Below, in pieces: positions 22,726 to 35,230 of a DNA stretch of 60,000 nt. Each line of letters starts with the position of its first letter. Position 1 is the first letter of the stretch. The position numbers and the translations under genes are program-made. Origin of the DNA: Cryptomeria japonica (taxonomy: Eukaryota > Streptophyta > Pinopsida > Cupressales > Cupressaceae); the NCBI RefSeq assembly GCF_030272615.1, contig NC_081408.1, positions 302,783,450 through 302,843,449 on the forward strand. Reading direction: 5' to 3'. The notes under the pieces are model-generated. The model was not told the origin of the DNA. It did not search any database and worked only from the letters and a program-made list of their open reading frames with translations.

Positions 22726-23161
22726 CTTCCATTTGGTGGAACAAGCTATTTTGGTATAAGGAACGCCCTTTATGTCAGTGAATGTGGATCGAGCATGGGA
22801 GCTTTGTTTTAGCTAGAGGTAGGCCATACCTTAGTGGAAGGACAAACTGGAGACCTCTATTTTCTCATGCGCTTTGGTAGATTGGTATCAGGCCGGTTAG
22901 ATAAAGTACATACGAGCAGGGACTTGACAAGTTCTCAAAATAGTAAAGATATGCTATTCAGATGAACCTTGATTGGAATTTGGGCATGTTCTGGTCTCTA
23001 GACTTCTCTAGAAGTCCAAAACTTTATATAAGGAATGGTTTGGATTGTAGCCTTAAGCCTGGAAGTATCGATCTGAACCGATGGTGCATCATTTTGGTCT
23101 CAGTTGCCTGTGTAGAGAGGAATCGATCCAGGCCCAATGCAGTCAACTATTTCAAGAAAAT

Positions 23162-23668
23162 GATGTGCTCTGGAATGTTGTATGGAGGGTGGCTAATGGT
23201 ATATTGGGTGCTAATCAATGCTAGTGTGATGGGTTTGTTTATGAGGCTATCATTTGCCCTATGGTTGACATATTCGATTCAAAGGAAGCGACCATACAGA
23301 AGATCGACGATTTTGTCTACCCGTCTGATGGATAGGCCCTAGCAAATGCCATTCTAGAGTTGGATTCTGATTGTTGGGTAAGCGCCCTCGACATCTATTT
23401 TAACCACACCAACTACATCTCCTTTGAATCAGAGGAGTCAAACAGTGAAGACGAGTAAATTGCCCAAAAAAGGGCAATAGGGGAGAGGAGGAAGAACTTC
23501 ATCCAGGAGGCATGGGAGGTGTTTAGGGTAGGGGTGAGGAATGGGAATCTAGATCCCTTCCGCAGACTACTCAACTCTGATGATAACTGGCTCTCGACAC
23601 CAACCGTTATCAAAGTAATGGAGATTGGAGAGAACATGGTTGTCATACTCCAATACATTGGGAATTAG
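23162..23668 (+). pseudogene. Unknown ORF remnant, acidic C-terminal half
   Basis: One frame reads DVLWNVVWRVANGILGANQ.. to a TAG at 23666, about 168 codons, with stops TAG (23222), TAG (23333) and TAA (23456). The frame includes NSEDE and a basic IGERRKNFIQEAWEVFRV segment, and looks like real former coding sequence. Upstream (22730-23160) the frame is lost in indels. I do not recognise the family. It lies within the loop of the 20.9/24.6-kb inverted repeat. Confidence 0.4.
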
Positions 23669-24285
23669 TTTTGTTGCTTATCTACAATTTCTTGTTTTGC
23701 ATATGTCACTTGAAACTACACTTCTATGACCCTATTGCAGACAATAGGAATAATTTTGTAAAATTAACAGTAGCACTATTTTAGGTACTTACCCACTATG
23801 TTATAAAACATCTTGTTATGGTAAATAGGAAAAAGTGTCAGCTGACACTATGTTAGAAATGACTCACCATTGTAGGTGCATGGAGCACCTTTGATGGTCA
23901 TTTTGTAGCCAATATTTTGATGTTTAAAGATGTCATTTTCATCTACATGTATTGATGATGGATGGTGGACATTACAATTTGTAAAGAACCAATGCTTCTT
24001 ACACTTCATGCTGCCAATTTTTTAACACAATGTTTGTTAAGTATTGATGTAGTCAAATACAAATTTTCTGTCACATGAAGTATTGATCTATAGTCTTTAG
24101 TTTTGCCTTTTCTGTAGTTTAATATTGCTTCAATCTCTCTGTTAGCTTCAAATTGTTATGCAAAATCATTGTACTGACTCATCATATATGGATTTGACAA
24201 ATTAGAAGCATTTTCTCAACTGAAATCCTCCTATGATTTGCCTCGTGTGAACACCAATCTACCTGTTCTCTGCATTTAATAATGG
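23669..24285. other. No feature seen
   Basis: AT-rich DNA without open frames or clear repeats. Confidence 0.4.
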
Positions 24286-24289
24286 TGGG

Positions 24290-25320
24290 TTTAGGGTTTT
24301 GCAATCAGATTTCGCAATGGCTAATCGGCATAACTTTTTCGATAATTCAATTATTTGGCACCACCCATCCTTCAGCCAGCATAGGTCTTACCGATCACTT
24401 CGCCTCCTAGCTAGGTTCTACTTTCACCTTTATATCACATCGCATAGGTCATTCCGATACACCCTCCTTTTATTCCTTTGTGGTGTTATCAGTGTTTTGG
24501 ATGTTGTTGGAAGTTTTTCTTGGTATCCTTAATTTTCCAAATTTTGGATTTGATCCCTCTGAAAATCTTTTAAAAAAAACCTTTGTGTCGCATTATTTCC
24601 AAATCACTTCTATTTGCCCGTTGCTTTTTTCACTTAAGTGGAAGGGTCACTGTGTCATCGAAAGGGGCCATTTTGAGTTCTAGGTTTGGGTGGGTTTTAA
24701 TTAAATTTGAAATGTTTCATAGTTTCCTAAATTCCTAAGTATTTTCCTTTATGTATGCATCGGGTTCTTAAAGGCCGGATAAGTTTCTTTTGATCTAACA
24801 GTTGTCGTGACACCACAATGGGAAGTTGTGTGTTGAATATTCATCACGCCCCAATGACAAGCCACTAGCGGTGGGGCCGGTCAAACAGTTAATCCATATA
24901 GTTAATGGAGATAGCTAGTGGTGACAGTTTAGTGGTGACAACTAAGTAACGAAGGACCTTAAGGATTGAATGGTTAACTAATGATCGAATGGTTGTCTCT
25001 AGACCGCAATGAAGAGATGCTCCTCCTTTACTCTTCACAGACTAGCGACTGAATGGTGGGCCTAGCCAATGTGACAAATTCTAGAGGAAATTAACGGTTG
25101 TCACTAGACCGCAAAGGGAAGATGCTTGACCTTTACCCATTGCGGATCAATGGCAAAGAGTAGGTGAGTGACGAAATGATGGGCCCACTTTGAAGGCTAA
25201 AGTGATAAAAGGGAGCGTTGAATCCGCATGATCTAACGGTTCTTGGTAGACCATGATAGGAAGATGCTCGACCTTTACTCATTGTGGATCAGTGACTGAA
25301 GGGAAAAATACTCAGAAGAA
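24290..25320 (+). repeat. CATCGG block and right arm of inverted repeat
   Basis: 24290-24480 matches 33505-33720 in the same orientation (CGATAATTCAATTA, then GGCATAGGTCATTC-like words). From 24610 to 25320 it is the inverted homologue of 21450-20880. Repeated CGCAATGGGAAGATGC..TTTACTC words occur four times in the last 500 bp. Confidence 0.55.
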
Positions 25321-25640
25321 GCCCTTTTGGTCTATTGGAGCCGAAATTTGAAATTTAAAAGAATTAATTGCAGAAGTGCATGGCCATATTGATGATAATT
25401 AATGCTCAGTTGTCACTAAGGTGCCTCCATAAGACATTGTTTTGAAATTCAAATTGCAAAAAGTTGTCAAGAGGATTAGTAGAGACTAGGTGTGCGGTTT
25501 TTGTGATTTCTCAGATGACAAGGAAGTTTTTATGCGATTGTGCTTTGCAATACCTGTTTGTGTGACATTGTTTTGTGTTGAAAATTTAGAAGGGGTTATT
25601 TGAATAACAATTGAAGTGATGATAGCTTTTCATTGATAAG

Positions 25641-28600
25641 ATGGCACCATGAAGAGAATTTAAGGGAAAGATAGATTACCAAGAGAGGGCTATTTGCGAT
25701 GACTTTCTTGAACAATTGGTTCAATCCACAAAAAGAGCAACCAAGATAAAGGAACTTGTGCCCAAATCTCCTCGCCTGCAGATTGGTGACGGTTTATATG
25801 ACAAGGGATGTTGGCTGAGAGATCCCCAGATAGGCATGACAAGTTTAGGTCTGTTTAGGGTAGGGTTTGGCCAATGGAATACACCTGGTCCTATAAATAA
25901 TATATGGGAATTAGATGTTAGGAAACGGGTGGTCCCTGGAGTTTTCATGGACATTAATTTGTTGACCTAGATTGCAAAAAGTTATGACCCTATCACTAGG
26001 ATTGTGAGGAATGTAAATGGGGACCCCCTAATTGAAATCACTGATGATGAACTCAGAATGGTATTCTGGCTGAATGAAGCCTCAAGTTATTTAGAACCCA
26101 TTGATTTTGAAATGCTCAAGAAGGTCTATGATGCCCAGAAGGATCATCTTAGGAATGGGCCATTGAAGGATTTTTTTGCAAAGATAGGAGGGTTAATATT
26201 GGTAGGCCCTAGCACAATGGAGCCTTTCCCTATGAATTTCTTCACTTTAAGGGCTAAGGATGTATATTGGTCTCTATGTCAAATTTTTGAAGAAGATGCA
26301 GAGAAAGTCATGCCAACTCATTATATGCTTATGATGGCATGAATTTTGAATATGTCCTTAGCAGTAGCATATGATTTTGCACCTTATCTTGTAGATGTCA
26401 TTCATGAGGGTTTAATTGGGATAAATAATGCTAAAGTAGATAAACCTTTTGGCTGGTATTCCATGTTGATGCATATGTTCTTGTTTAAAGGCATGGAATA
26501 TTTTGGAAAAGATATGGACCTACTAAGAGAAAGGGATTGCGAAGACATGCCAGTTCAGTTATGGAGTGCAGATCTCTCTTGGGACAGAGAAGATGCTAGC
26601 TATCTGAAATTTGATAGATGCTTTGCATCTAAGCTTAGAATTCTTCTGTGTGAAGAGAACCCTAGGATCCCAAAGGTTCTACTTGAATTCATCAGACCTA
26701 AGAAGTTTGTAGAGAGCATCAAGATTGTGCACAATTGGGGTGACATAATCTTATATCTCGTTTCCACCATTTTTAGAGTATATAGTTTCAGTGGAACCCC
26801 ATATTTGCTCCCCTATCAGGTCCCTTTGAAGATTGGTATTGCTAAGATTATGAGGCAAATTGGAGGCCTACAAGAAGCAGAGCTGATGAATAAAGGAATA
26901 GGGACAATCTTCGCAATAGTCACCATGGCACATCAATTTGTAGTCACCAAAGGTGGCTGCCTACATTTTGAGAAGTTCCTTTAGCCATATAGATTGTCAA
27001 TGACAGTGGCTAGATTTGTTGATCCTGAAGACTTCTTCAATGGTATGTTTAGGAAGAAAGTCAGGTGTGGTCACATAACTGATCAATTTCACTTCCCTGA
27101 AGATCTGATAAGAAATGAATTTAATTTGGATGAGAAGGAAGTAAAAAAGGAAAAATGGTTGGCATATAAGAAGACCCTTGATTTTGTCCAATTTTTTTAC
27201 AAGAATTATGATCCTTTGAAAAGATTTCACCCATTTGAGGAGAGGATCAATTATTTGATAGGATACTTTGAAGACGCAAAGCAAACTCTGAATGAGAAGA
27301 ATGATGTTGTAATGAATGCAAACCTTGAGAAAGCCAAGCTTGTCTTGACTAAGCCCATTTTGGCCAAAGTCATTCCCCCTAGAGAGTATGTGATGTATAA
27401 GAAATCAGGATATAATGTGGTAATTCCTAGGAGGGATGAACCTTCTACGTCAAAGGGAAAGAGGCCAATGGAGGATGCCCTTTAGTCACAACCTTCCCCA
27501 AAAAGGTAGAGGTTGGAAAAAGAGGCACAATCAAGTGAATCCCTATATACTCCTTCTCAATCCCCATTATTTATAGGTGATGAGTAGGCAATTGCTGAGA
27601 AATTACTACAACTAGGAATCTTAGGGGAGATTGCATGTACATATGGAGAATTGCAAGAAGGGATGCCAGAAGAGCCAACAGGTGCCAAAATGGACCTGAC
27701 TGTTGAAGAATTTGCAGGTAGAGAACTGAATCCTATCATTAAGCGGGCCAGTGATGAATTTTTGGCTGATAACAATTTTGTAAAGACAGGAGCCTTTCTG
27801 CAATTTGTTTGGCGAAGGCATATAGGGCAATTTAAAGAAAGGTGTGAAAAGGGGAAAGTTGAACAACCCCATAAGGATACATCTGTTGTTGAAGCAAAAA
27901 TAAAGAAGGAAATGGTGAAAGAGTTTGAAGCAATTATCCCCGAGGAAGGGAGAAAATTGATTGTCGATGCTAGAGTGCTAATTCTCCCAGAATGGGACAT
28001 AGTTGATGCAATAGTTTTTGATGCAGTAAGGAAGGAGACCAAGCCTTTAGAGGGAATGAATTATAGTAATGGCCATGCAACCCTCATAATGTGGTCACTT
28101 AAAAGAGAGGAAAATAAAAGGAGGGGAGATTTCTCAGAATCTCATTAGTCAGGGGGCATGATTGTGAAAGAGTCAGAGACACAGGGGTAGTAGAAGTTGC
28201 TAGCACGACCTTAGAGTCTACTAAATTTGGCATGGCAGTGGCTAAAAAAGAGGCCAAGGAGAAAGCTGATCTCTAGGTGAAATTAGAGGTATTCCTAAAG
28301 GCTTATAATGAAGCAAAGCTTGAGCTAGCTTCTAAAGATGGCACTATTGCAGAGCTGAAGAGTAAATCAGAAGGACAACATCAAAGGGGTGAGTCTTCCC
28401 AACTGATGATTGCTTCTTCTCCTGCTAAGCCCCCTCCTTCCAGCCCAATTATTGAATTCCCTCCTTCTCCCATGACTCTTGGTTTCCAATCAGTTGAGAA
28501 CATTGAGGATGAGATTGAGAGATTGAGGCAATCTCAAACAATTTTTGCAAATAAGTATGAGGAAAAGATCAGGGGTATTGTTTTGAAGTTTGTCAATAGT

Positions 28601-29251
28601 ATTGGGTCAGCAATTGTGCATATACATATGAAAAGGGTAATGAGTCTTTTATATTCTTTGAAAGAAGAAAAGGCTACTTTGGAGCCAATTTTGGATAAAT
28701 GGACCGCTAGAGAGGTGGATTTGAAGACTATATATTCTTTGTCTTAGGGAGAAGAAGGTGTTGATGTCATAATTAGACCTACTTGTGAATTAGAAAATGA
28801 GTTGTCCAGGTTTGCGACAGAAGGAGTTAACGTCAAAAGGAGGGTAAACTTGTACCGAAAGGAGCAAGCAAGTGAAAAAATTGAATTGTTTCCTGGAGGT
28901 TTTTTGAGCGCCAACAAGATAAAAGATAAAGAAGTATGGATTGAGGAGATGGGTCATAAATTGTGTCAGAGAATTAATAAAATTATAAACATGGATGATA
29001 CTTCTTTATTTATTTAGACTATTGAGGAAATTGAGAAAATAAAATCACATTTTGGCTTTTTGGAGAAGGAATTTAAACAGTTGACAGAATCATGGAAGAG
29101 TTGGAACAAACTGAAGAAAAAAATCATTAAATTCTCGTGGCCTCATGATGATACATTCAAAATATGGGAAACCAAATATATTTTGAAAGAAACAAAACTA
29201 GAGGAAGGTCCCACTGATGCCCCAACATGTGGCAGTTCACAGGCAACATGA
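25641..29251 (+). pseudogene. Unrecognised large coiled-coil protein, copy 1 (decayed)
   Basis: Start ATG 25641 (MAP, then a TGA that reads as Arg CGA). About 1,200 codons, one frame to about 28,150, a single-base-type frameshift, then a second frame to TGA 29249. Stops: TGA 25650 and 26340; TAG 25968, 26982, 27483, 27507, 27585, 28146, 28274, 28745, 29015; no TAA. Layout: globular N half with conserved blocks NGDPLIEI (about residue 125), WYSMLMHMFLFKG, PVQLW, HNWGD (residue 364) and FRVYSFSGTPYLLP; a Lys/Ser/Pro-rich linker (about 600-660); a Lys/Glu-rich segment; C-terminal coiled coil. The 33.3-30.4 kb gene shares all the N-half blocks. Probably an accessory ORF of a non-autonomous retroelement; no protease, RT or integrase motif is present. 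No function is assigned. Confidence 0.7.
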
Positions 29252-30365
29252 TTTGCAGAGGAATACTTTTCAGAATCAATTGTGCTCCTACTGCTACAAT
29301 ATTTTGTAATTGATGTAACTTTTTGGGGGGAATTATGGTTAGGATAGGAATATTTTCTAGGGAAGTCTGAAGCTTGTCGCATCCTATTTTCTATAAGTGG
29401 ATACCAGGACTACCTAGAAGGGGATCACAAGAATTTTGTATGAAAGCTCTGGCAAAATATATATAGGCTTTTGTTTTGGCATTTTGGAGGATCATTTTGT
29501 GTCTATGTAAAACTTTGATGAGAGAATACTAATATACAATCAGAACATTTATGAGCCCAGATCTATGTTGTCTTTGTGTCTACATGCTTGTTATCATTTT
29601 GATGAAAAGATCTAGTATTGTTTAGTTAAACGATTTGCAAGGATGATAATGTCTTAGGTTTTTTCCTCAAGGAGGAAAATTAAGTATACTTAATTCTTTT
29701 TCATTGATAATCAACAAATTTGCATGAATTTCATGACTGGGTCTAGCATAGGTTGAGGGTTATATATGTCAGGCATATATAGATTCAGTAAAATAAGGTG
29801 ATGATATGTATGTGAATTTCTATTGTCAAATTTTCATTCCATTCTTAATGACTCAAGAGACAATTATAAGATCATCACTGTCAAGGTTTCATTATGTGTT
29901 GTATGAATAATATAAACCCAACTTTACATTCAATACCACATCATGTGATGGCACATCACAACAAATCAAAAAAGATTTATCAAGAGGACATATGGTTTCA
30001 TCAAACATGAAATTACACACAACGATTTGAAGATAAAGACATGAAATCTTGTATATTTAACTTCTCGAATAAGAATGTATACAAAAACTGCACTCACAAA
30101 ATACTCCAATACATTTAGTTTGCATAGACTAAACTTCTCATTCCTACTAGACTTTTCTAAAACATAATAATTGCAGCCCACCCAATGGTTGAAAAAATGT
30201 CTATCTATCTATCTATCTCCCTTTTTGATAGAAAAATGACTCATTACATATACATGAGCCAGAGGATTTGAATGAAAGGACATACCCTTTCATCATGCTA
30301 AACAAAACTTAACTAAAACCTAACACCTAATTGCTAGACATAAAGAAAAATTACAAACTAAGAAG
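29252..30365. other. Flanks of the two coiled-coil genes; LTR-like pieces
   Basis: A T-run followed by GGGGGG at about 29321-29331 could be a polypurine tract downstream of copy 1, followed by a TATATATAGG box (29459) and a TTTTTTCCTCAAGGAGGAAA word near 29665, so a 3' LTR is possible; no 5' partner was found. On the minus strand, CAAAAAGGGAGATAG near 30220 resembles a polypurine tract downstream of copy 2. A CTAT microsatellite lies at 30201-30218. Confidence 0.3.
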
Positions 30366-33310
30366 TCAATTTTGGTCATCCAATAATGTGTTACATTTTT
30401 TAATATGCTCCAAATACTTGTTGTCCTTATGAGTGCTATTGTTGAACACAGTATCTTTGACAACGATCTCCATGGTAACCATCTTCTCCATTTGATCATC
30501 TGTTTCCTTCATGTCCAAAATATCTGCCTGGGCAACATCAAGGGATGCGTTGAGTACATTCTGGCATTCTGTAATCCAAATCCCTCTTTCTTTTAACTAC
30601 TCTACATCATCCGCAATATCAGCTATACCATGCCTAACAATATCCTTGCAGTCAGTAAATTCTTTCTCAATATCTATGCCAAATGCCTTGTGTTTCTTCA
30701 ACCTTCTCTAGATCTTCTCAACTATTTTCTCATCAGTAGTCTTATCATTCAATAGTGTCTTCAGCTCCATTAAGATCCTATTATGAGAAACCATATTGTC
30801 CAAGGTCTTCTGACAAATTGCCTAGAATTCTCTAAGGATTTCCAATAAATTCTCAAACCTATTAGTCAACAGAACACAAGCAACATCTACCCTGGTAGTT
30901 CGGATTTGCCTCCTTAACTTGATGTTCTCTTTCATCTGCTCCTCATACTTCTTCTTCCACTAAGCACCGGTATCTACTATCTGTGGCACTTCATGTCCAT
31001 GACCTCTCATCAAGTCTTCATATAAACTTTTATATTTTTGACCCTCTTTCACTACCCACTGCATTTGGGCCTTATTTATTTTTGCAATGTCAATCCCCAA
31101 ATCTGTGGTGACAATTGGATTAACCTCTCCCACTTTTAGCTTCATCATATGCCCAAATTCCTTATCCACATTTATAATTTTGGGTCTCTTATTTGGAGGG
31201 TATAGGGCCTAGAGCAACATTTTCTCTTCATTTGGATCATACCTTGATCCAATAAAAATATCATTTACACCCTGTATATCTAACTTTCCATCCTTTCTAT
31301 CAGAATGCAACAAGCTATCAAAAATGAAAGAGGCACTTAAGTCCCGACCTGGGAACAAGATGACACCTACCTCAGTAAGAAGTTGTCTCCCTCTCTATGG
31401 TGTCATTATACCCGCCTCTGCATCAATGTCTTCTTTCAATTTCTTAAGCATCTCTACTTCATTCTCCGAGGTAACATTTGGGATGCTCTCCATCAATTTT
31501 TTCCCTTTGTAGTGATACAAAAATGATTTGAACTCTTTAGACTGTACAAAAACTTCATCTGCAATAAATGCAACATGCTCTTCCATTCTTACATCTGCAT
31601 TTGCATTCATTCTCACCATGGCTTGCTTATGGCTCTCTGCCACTTCTTCTAACTCAGGTGCTCGGAGGGTCTATATAGCTATATTCTCATCAGACCTGCT
31701 CTTAGAATCTTCTTCCTCTCTTAGTTCCTGAAGCCTATGCTTCCGTTCTTCCAATCTTTGGTTCAATTCCTCCAAAACCGTAGCAGCCTCATTTCGTTCC
31801 TTATTTCTGAATAGATCTTCAGCCTCCAAGGGGATATGCAAATACTCTCCCAGATTTTGGCTTTTCCTACAATGGTGGATGTATCCCTCTAGATCATAAT
31901 TCTTCTGAGCCCGGTGTCCATATAGATTGTACTCCTCTACCAGCTTCTTTTCTATCATTTCATAAGCCTTAGTAGAGACAATGGTGAAATCTCTGAAATG
32001 TAAAGTGTCAGGCATAAACACCTACTTGTGTGCACCAGCTAAATGCTTGGAATTTGACATTCTAAGCTACCTAACAATTTCTAAATAGGCAATCCTATCA
32101 GAAGCTAATGTGGGAAACATATATGGAACACCCTCAAAACCATAAACCCTGAAAAAGGTGAACTTCTGGCATACAAACCAGTCACCCCAATTGTGGTTGA
32201 CTCTGGTGTCTCCAAAAGCACGGGGTCTCAAGAATCTCTTAATCTTCGGTGAGATAGACCCATTACATTCCACTCCAAAGAATCTATACAAGGGCTTGAC
32301 AAAATATTCTTTAAACAACACATAGTGTGATTTGTTGAACTTTGAATCCCACAAGGATACCCATAATTGAATTGGTTGGTCTTGTCCCTCTTTGTTCATG
32401 GGAGTCACCCTTAATTCTTCTAGCCACAAACCTTTCATCTGCCCATGAAACAAAACCATATGCATTAGCAATGAGTAAAATTTGAAAGTAGGGTTAGGCT
32501 CTGTTTGCAAACTCAGGAATCCTTCATGCAGCTTCTCTGCCAAGTAAGTTGCATAGTCAAATGGCCTCGGCTCATGCATTTTAATGTCTGCAGCCAACAC
32601 CAATGGGCCTATCCTTGTAACATCAAGAACTTCTTCCCCGTAGACCTGGCCGCATGCCCAGTATGTGTACTGCCATATTGTCTGAACATAGTGATTTCAA
32701 AGGGAGGACCATCATTCTCTGTAAGTCATCCCTTCTCCTTCTTGTGAATCGCTAACTTCCACACTATGTGAGTAGTGTCCATTTGGGTATACTCACCTTC
32801 TAGGTCTATAAAGGATAGGGGCATGTAGGGCTCATAAGTCATACCAAAGATATCCTGAATGGTCCCGACAGATATCCAGATGAATGGATCCCCATTAGGC
32901 AATTGGATGAATCTTTTTTCTTTGTTGTATTTCCTGGTAAGAAATTCCAATAATCTGAGATTCAGAAAAAGATTTGGGACCACCAATCTGCCCAAAATTT
33001 GTCATCTAAGGGTTCGACAATGGCATATCCTTGTTTCGCCTCAAATAGTGATACAAAAAAAATTAATGACCCCTTATGGTTGTCCAGATATCTCCAACCT
33101 CTTTGTACTTATTTTCCAATTGATCCTTGGGTAGAAAATAGGTTTTAGATCTCCTCGACTTAGCACCCGATGACTCCATTTGGTCAATCATGTCTTGGTT
33201 CAATTTCTCTTCTACACACCCTCCATAGACTTCGTCTTTTTAGCTTTAGTTGACTATGTATCTAAAATCTCTATGACCTTTCTCTTCCCTTCTGAACCAA
33301 AAGCCTCCAT
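30366..33310 (-). pseudogene. Unrecognised large coiled-coil protein, copy 2 (decayed)
   Basis: ATG 33310 gives MEAFGSEGKRKVIEI. Several frameshifts lie between 33.3 and 32.6 kb; from 32603 to the final TGA (30368) one frame holds. In that frame the stops are all TAG: 32067, 32022, 31671, 31395, 31209, 30960, 30822, 30708, 30597. Upstream there is a TGA at 32726. Blocks shared with copy 1 in order: LPNGDPFIWIS, FYSLLMHMVLFHG, PIQLW, KRFLRPRAF, NHNWGD, FRVYGFEGVPYMFP; then a charged helix (EELNQRLEERKHRLQELREE) and C-terminal coiled coil. Deep divergence between the copies says they are family members, not a recent duplication. Same uncertain role: retroelement accessory protein by inference. 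Confidence 0.7.
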
Positions 33311-33529
33311 GATTAAGTGCTTGAATTCTCATATTACCCGCGCTTCCTATCTGCAACTTCAATGTTGATGGCTAAAGAAACTGTGAATAATTCTGTCATG
33401 AGAACTCTTTCTTTATGCTAGATATGCAATGGCCAGAGGGAGTCTTTAATGATAAAAAATCATCAATTTTACTTCGTGTGGATCAAATCCACCTAATTGC
33501 GAGCATTTAATAGTGGCCATCGTATCAGA

Positions 33530-34600
33530 TATTCCAATGGTTATTCGACATAACCCTACCCGATAATTCAATTAATTCGCGCCACCCAAATTTTATGTTC
33601 CTTCAATTACCTTTTTGTCTCGCCTATCGGCATAGGTCATTCTGACTACTCCATTGGATCTCACCCCAACTGTTCCTCCTTTTTCCTTGTGGCTTGACTT
33701 ATCCCGATGGATCTGCCTTCTCTCTTAAGTGACATGCTTTGCTTTATGTTAGATCAGGGTATGTCTCTCTGATGAAATCTCCTCCTGTTTATCCCTCTAC
33801 TCACTCCTTCAGACTTCAAAATGAGTCACTTAATACTTCACTCAATGGTCCCATGGCATATAACTTTCTATTGATTGGTGTGACTTTCACTAATTGCTTC
33901 ATCAGGCGTCGACGTAGCCTATTCTCCTTGCTTTCAATGGTTATAGTCTCCCCAATAGAGCCGCCTTCTGTGGCATTCTGACCATCGGGCATTGAGACAA
34001 CTCAAAAAATGTTTCTCTGGTGACGTCAGTTATCCTGATGAGTCTTTTCGCACCTTTTTCTCCTTATTGGGTTGCTTTGGTGTATCAACGTATGCTTTCT
34101 TGATGTAGTCACTTTGCTTGTGATGAGTTCATATTCCTTATCGGGTGTCAGGATAAATCAATATGCATCTCCTTGATGATGTATGTTATCCCGATGAGTC
34201 TTCTTCCTTTCTTGACTGGAACCACTTTATCGGAGAAAGTCTTTCTAATAGAGTCACCTTCTTTATTTGGTGCATCGGGTATCAGGGTAACATAAATTAG
34301 GACCTCCCAACAACCCGATGTCATCGCTATGAATACATCACCTCATCATTTATCGACAAGAGTTCCACCAATAACCCCATCGGGTATCGAGATAACATTT
34401 TTTCCTCGTTGCCGATAGTGTATGTTATCTCGATGACTCTGTCTTCTTGTCACACCATCGCTGTAACCCCCCCGATGGGTTTCCACTTAATCACACTTTT
34501 TTTGGCTGCCCATTCTTTTGAAAACAACGTAGGCATGAGTTACTCTGATCAACACACCATCCTCCTTGGGTGATCTCATCGGGGTAACTTATGTCGATAA
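33530..34600. repeat. CATCGGG/TATCCCGATG-rich block
   Basis: More than fifteen degenerate copies of TTATCCCGATGA, CATCGGGTATC and relatives over 1 kb, spaced irregularly at 40-90 bp. Its left end (33505-33720) is homologous to 24260-24480 in the same orientation. Open stretches at 33739-33981 and 34566-34748 look incidental. Confidence 0.6.
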
Positions 34601-35230
34601 GGAGAATTTTGCATTTTTTTACAAAAGAAGCCCTTTTCCATGGATGCAACTTTTAAGAACCATACTAAAAGGTGGCTTCACTCATACCACTGACATCTCT
34701 GAACATGTTCATGACCTTGTTGATCCTACGAAAGTACTTCTGCAATGAAACTAATTGTCAAGATGAGGATTGCTAGAACACCATAATACTTAACATTCCC
34801 TTGAATATGCCCAAGTGATGCCTTTTCATGAAGATACTGCAACATATCACCTGTACATACAATCCAGTAGTAAATTCTCTTATGATGAAACTAAAAGTGT
34901 CGATATATAGCACAAAACTATTTTGTAAAAATATGTGCTAACAGTAATGTAGCTTTGTGAAGTCATTTGTGCCAAGCGACCAATATCATGGCAAACACAT
35001 TTGACATCAACCACTATCTCAAAACACTATCACACTGAAGATATCATCATTGTGGCTATTTACTGTTGATGATATCTCTATCTTTGTCCAATATGTACAG
35101 GACCAGAATGGGAAAACACCAAAAATGGTAGGATATTATGGTATTGGAAGTTCAAGATGTTGGTGAAGGTTTGTGTCATTATTGTTCAAGGGATATTTAG
35201 TGGACGCCAATTTGTGTCGAAAATGATTCA
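34601..35230. other. Upstream region of MULE gene
   Basis: AT-rich; no clear terminal inverted repeat or promoter was found in it. Confidence 0.35.

Noticed and set aside
25721-28042. Minus-strand ORFs opposite the coiled-coil gene
   Set aside because: Antisense shadows; block homology with the 33.3-30.4 kb copy is only in the plus frame.
25968-29017. TAG-only stops as evidence of a recoded genetic code or suppressor system
   Set aside because: The frames also carry frameshifts and CGA-to-TGA changes, and intact host exons use standard code. CHG deamination explains the bias without recoding.
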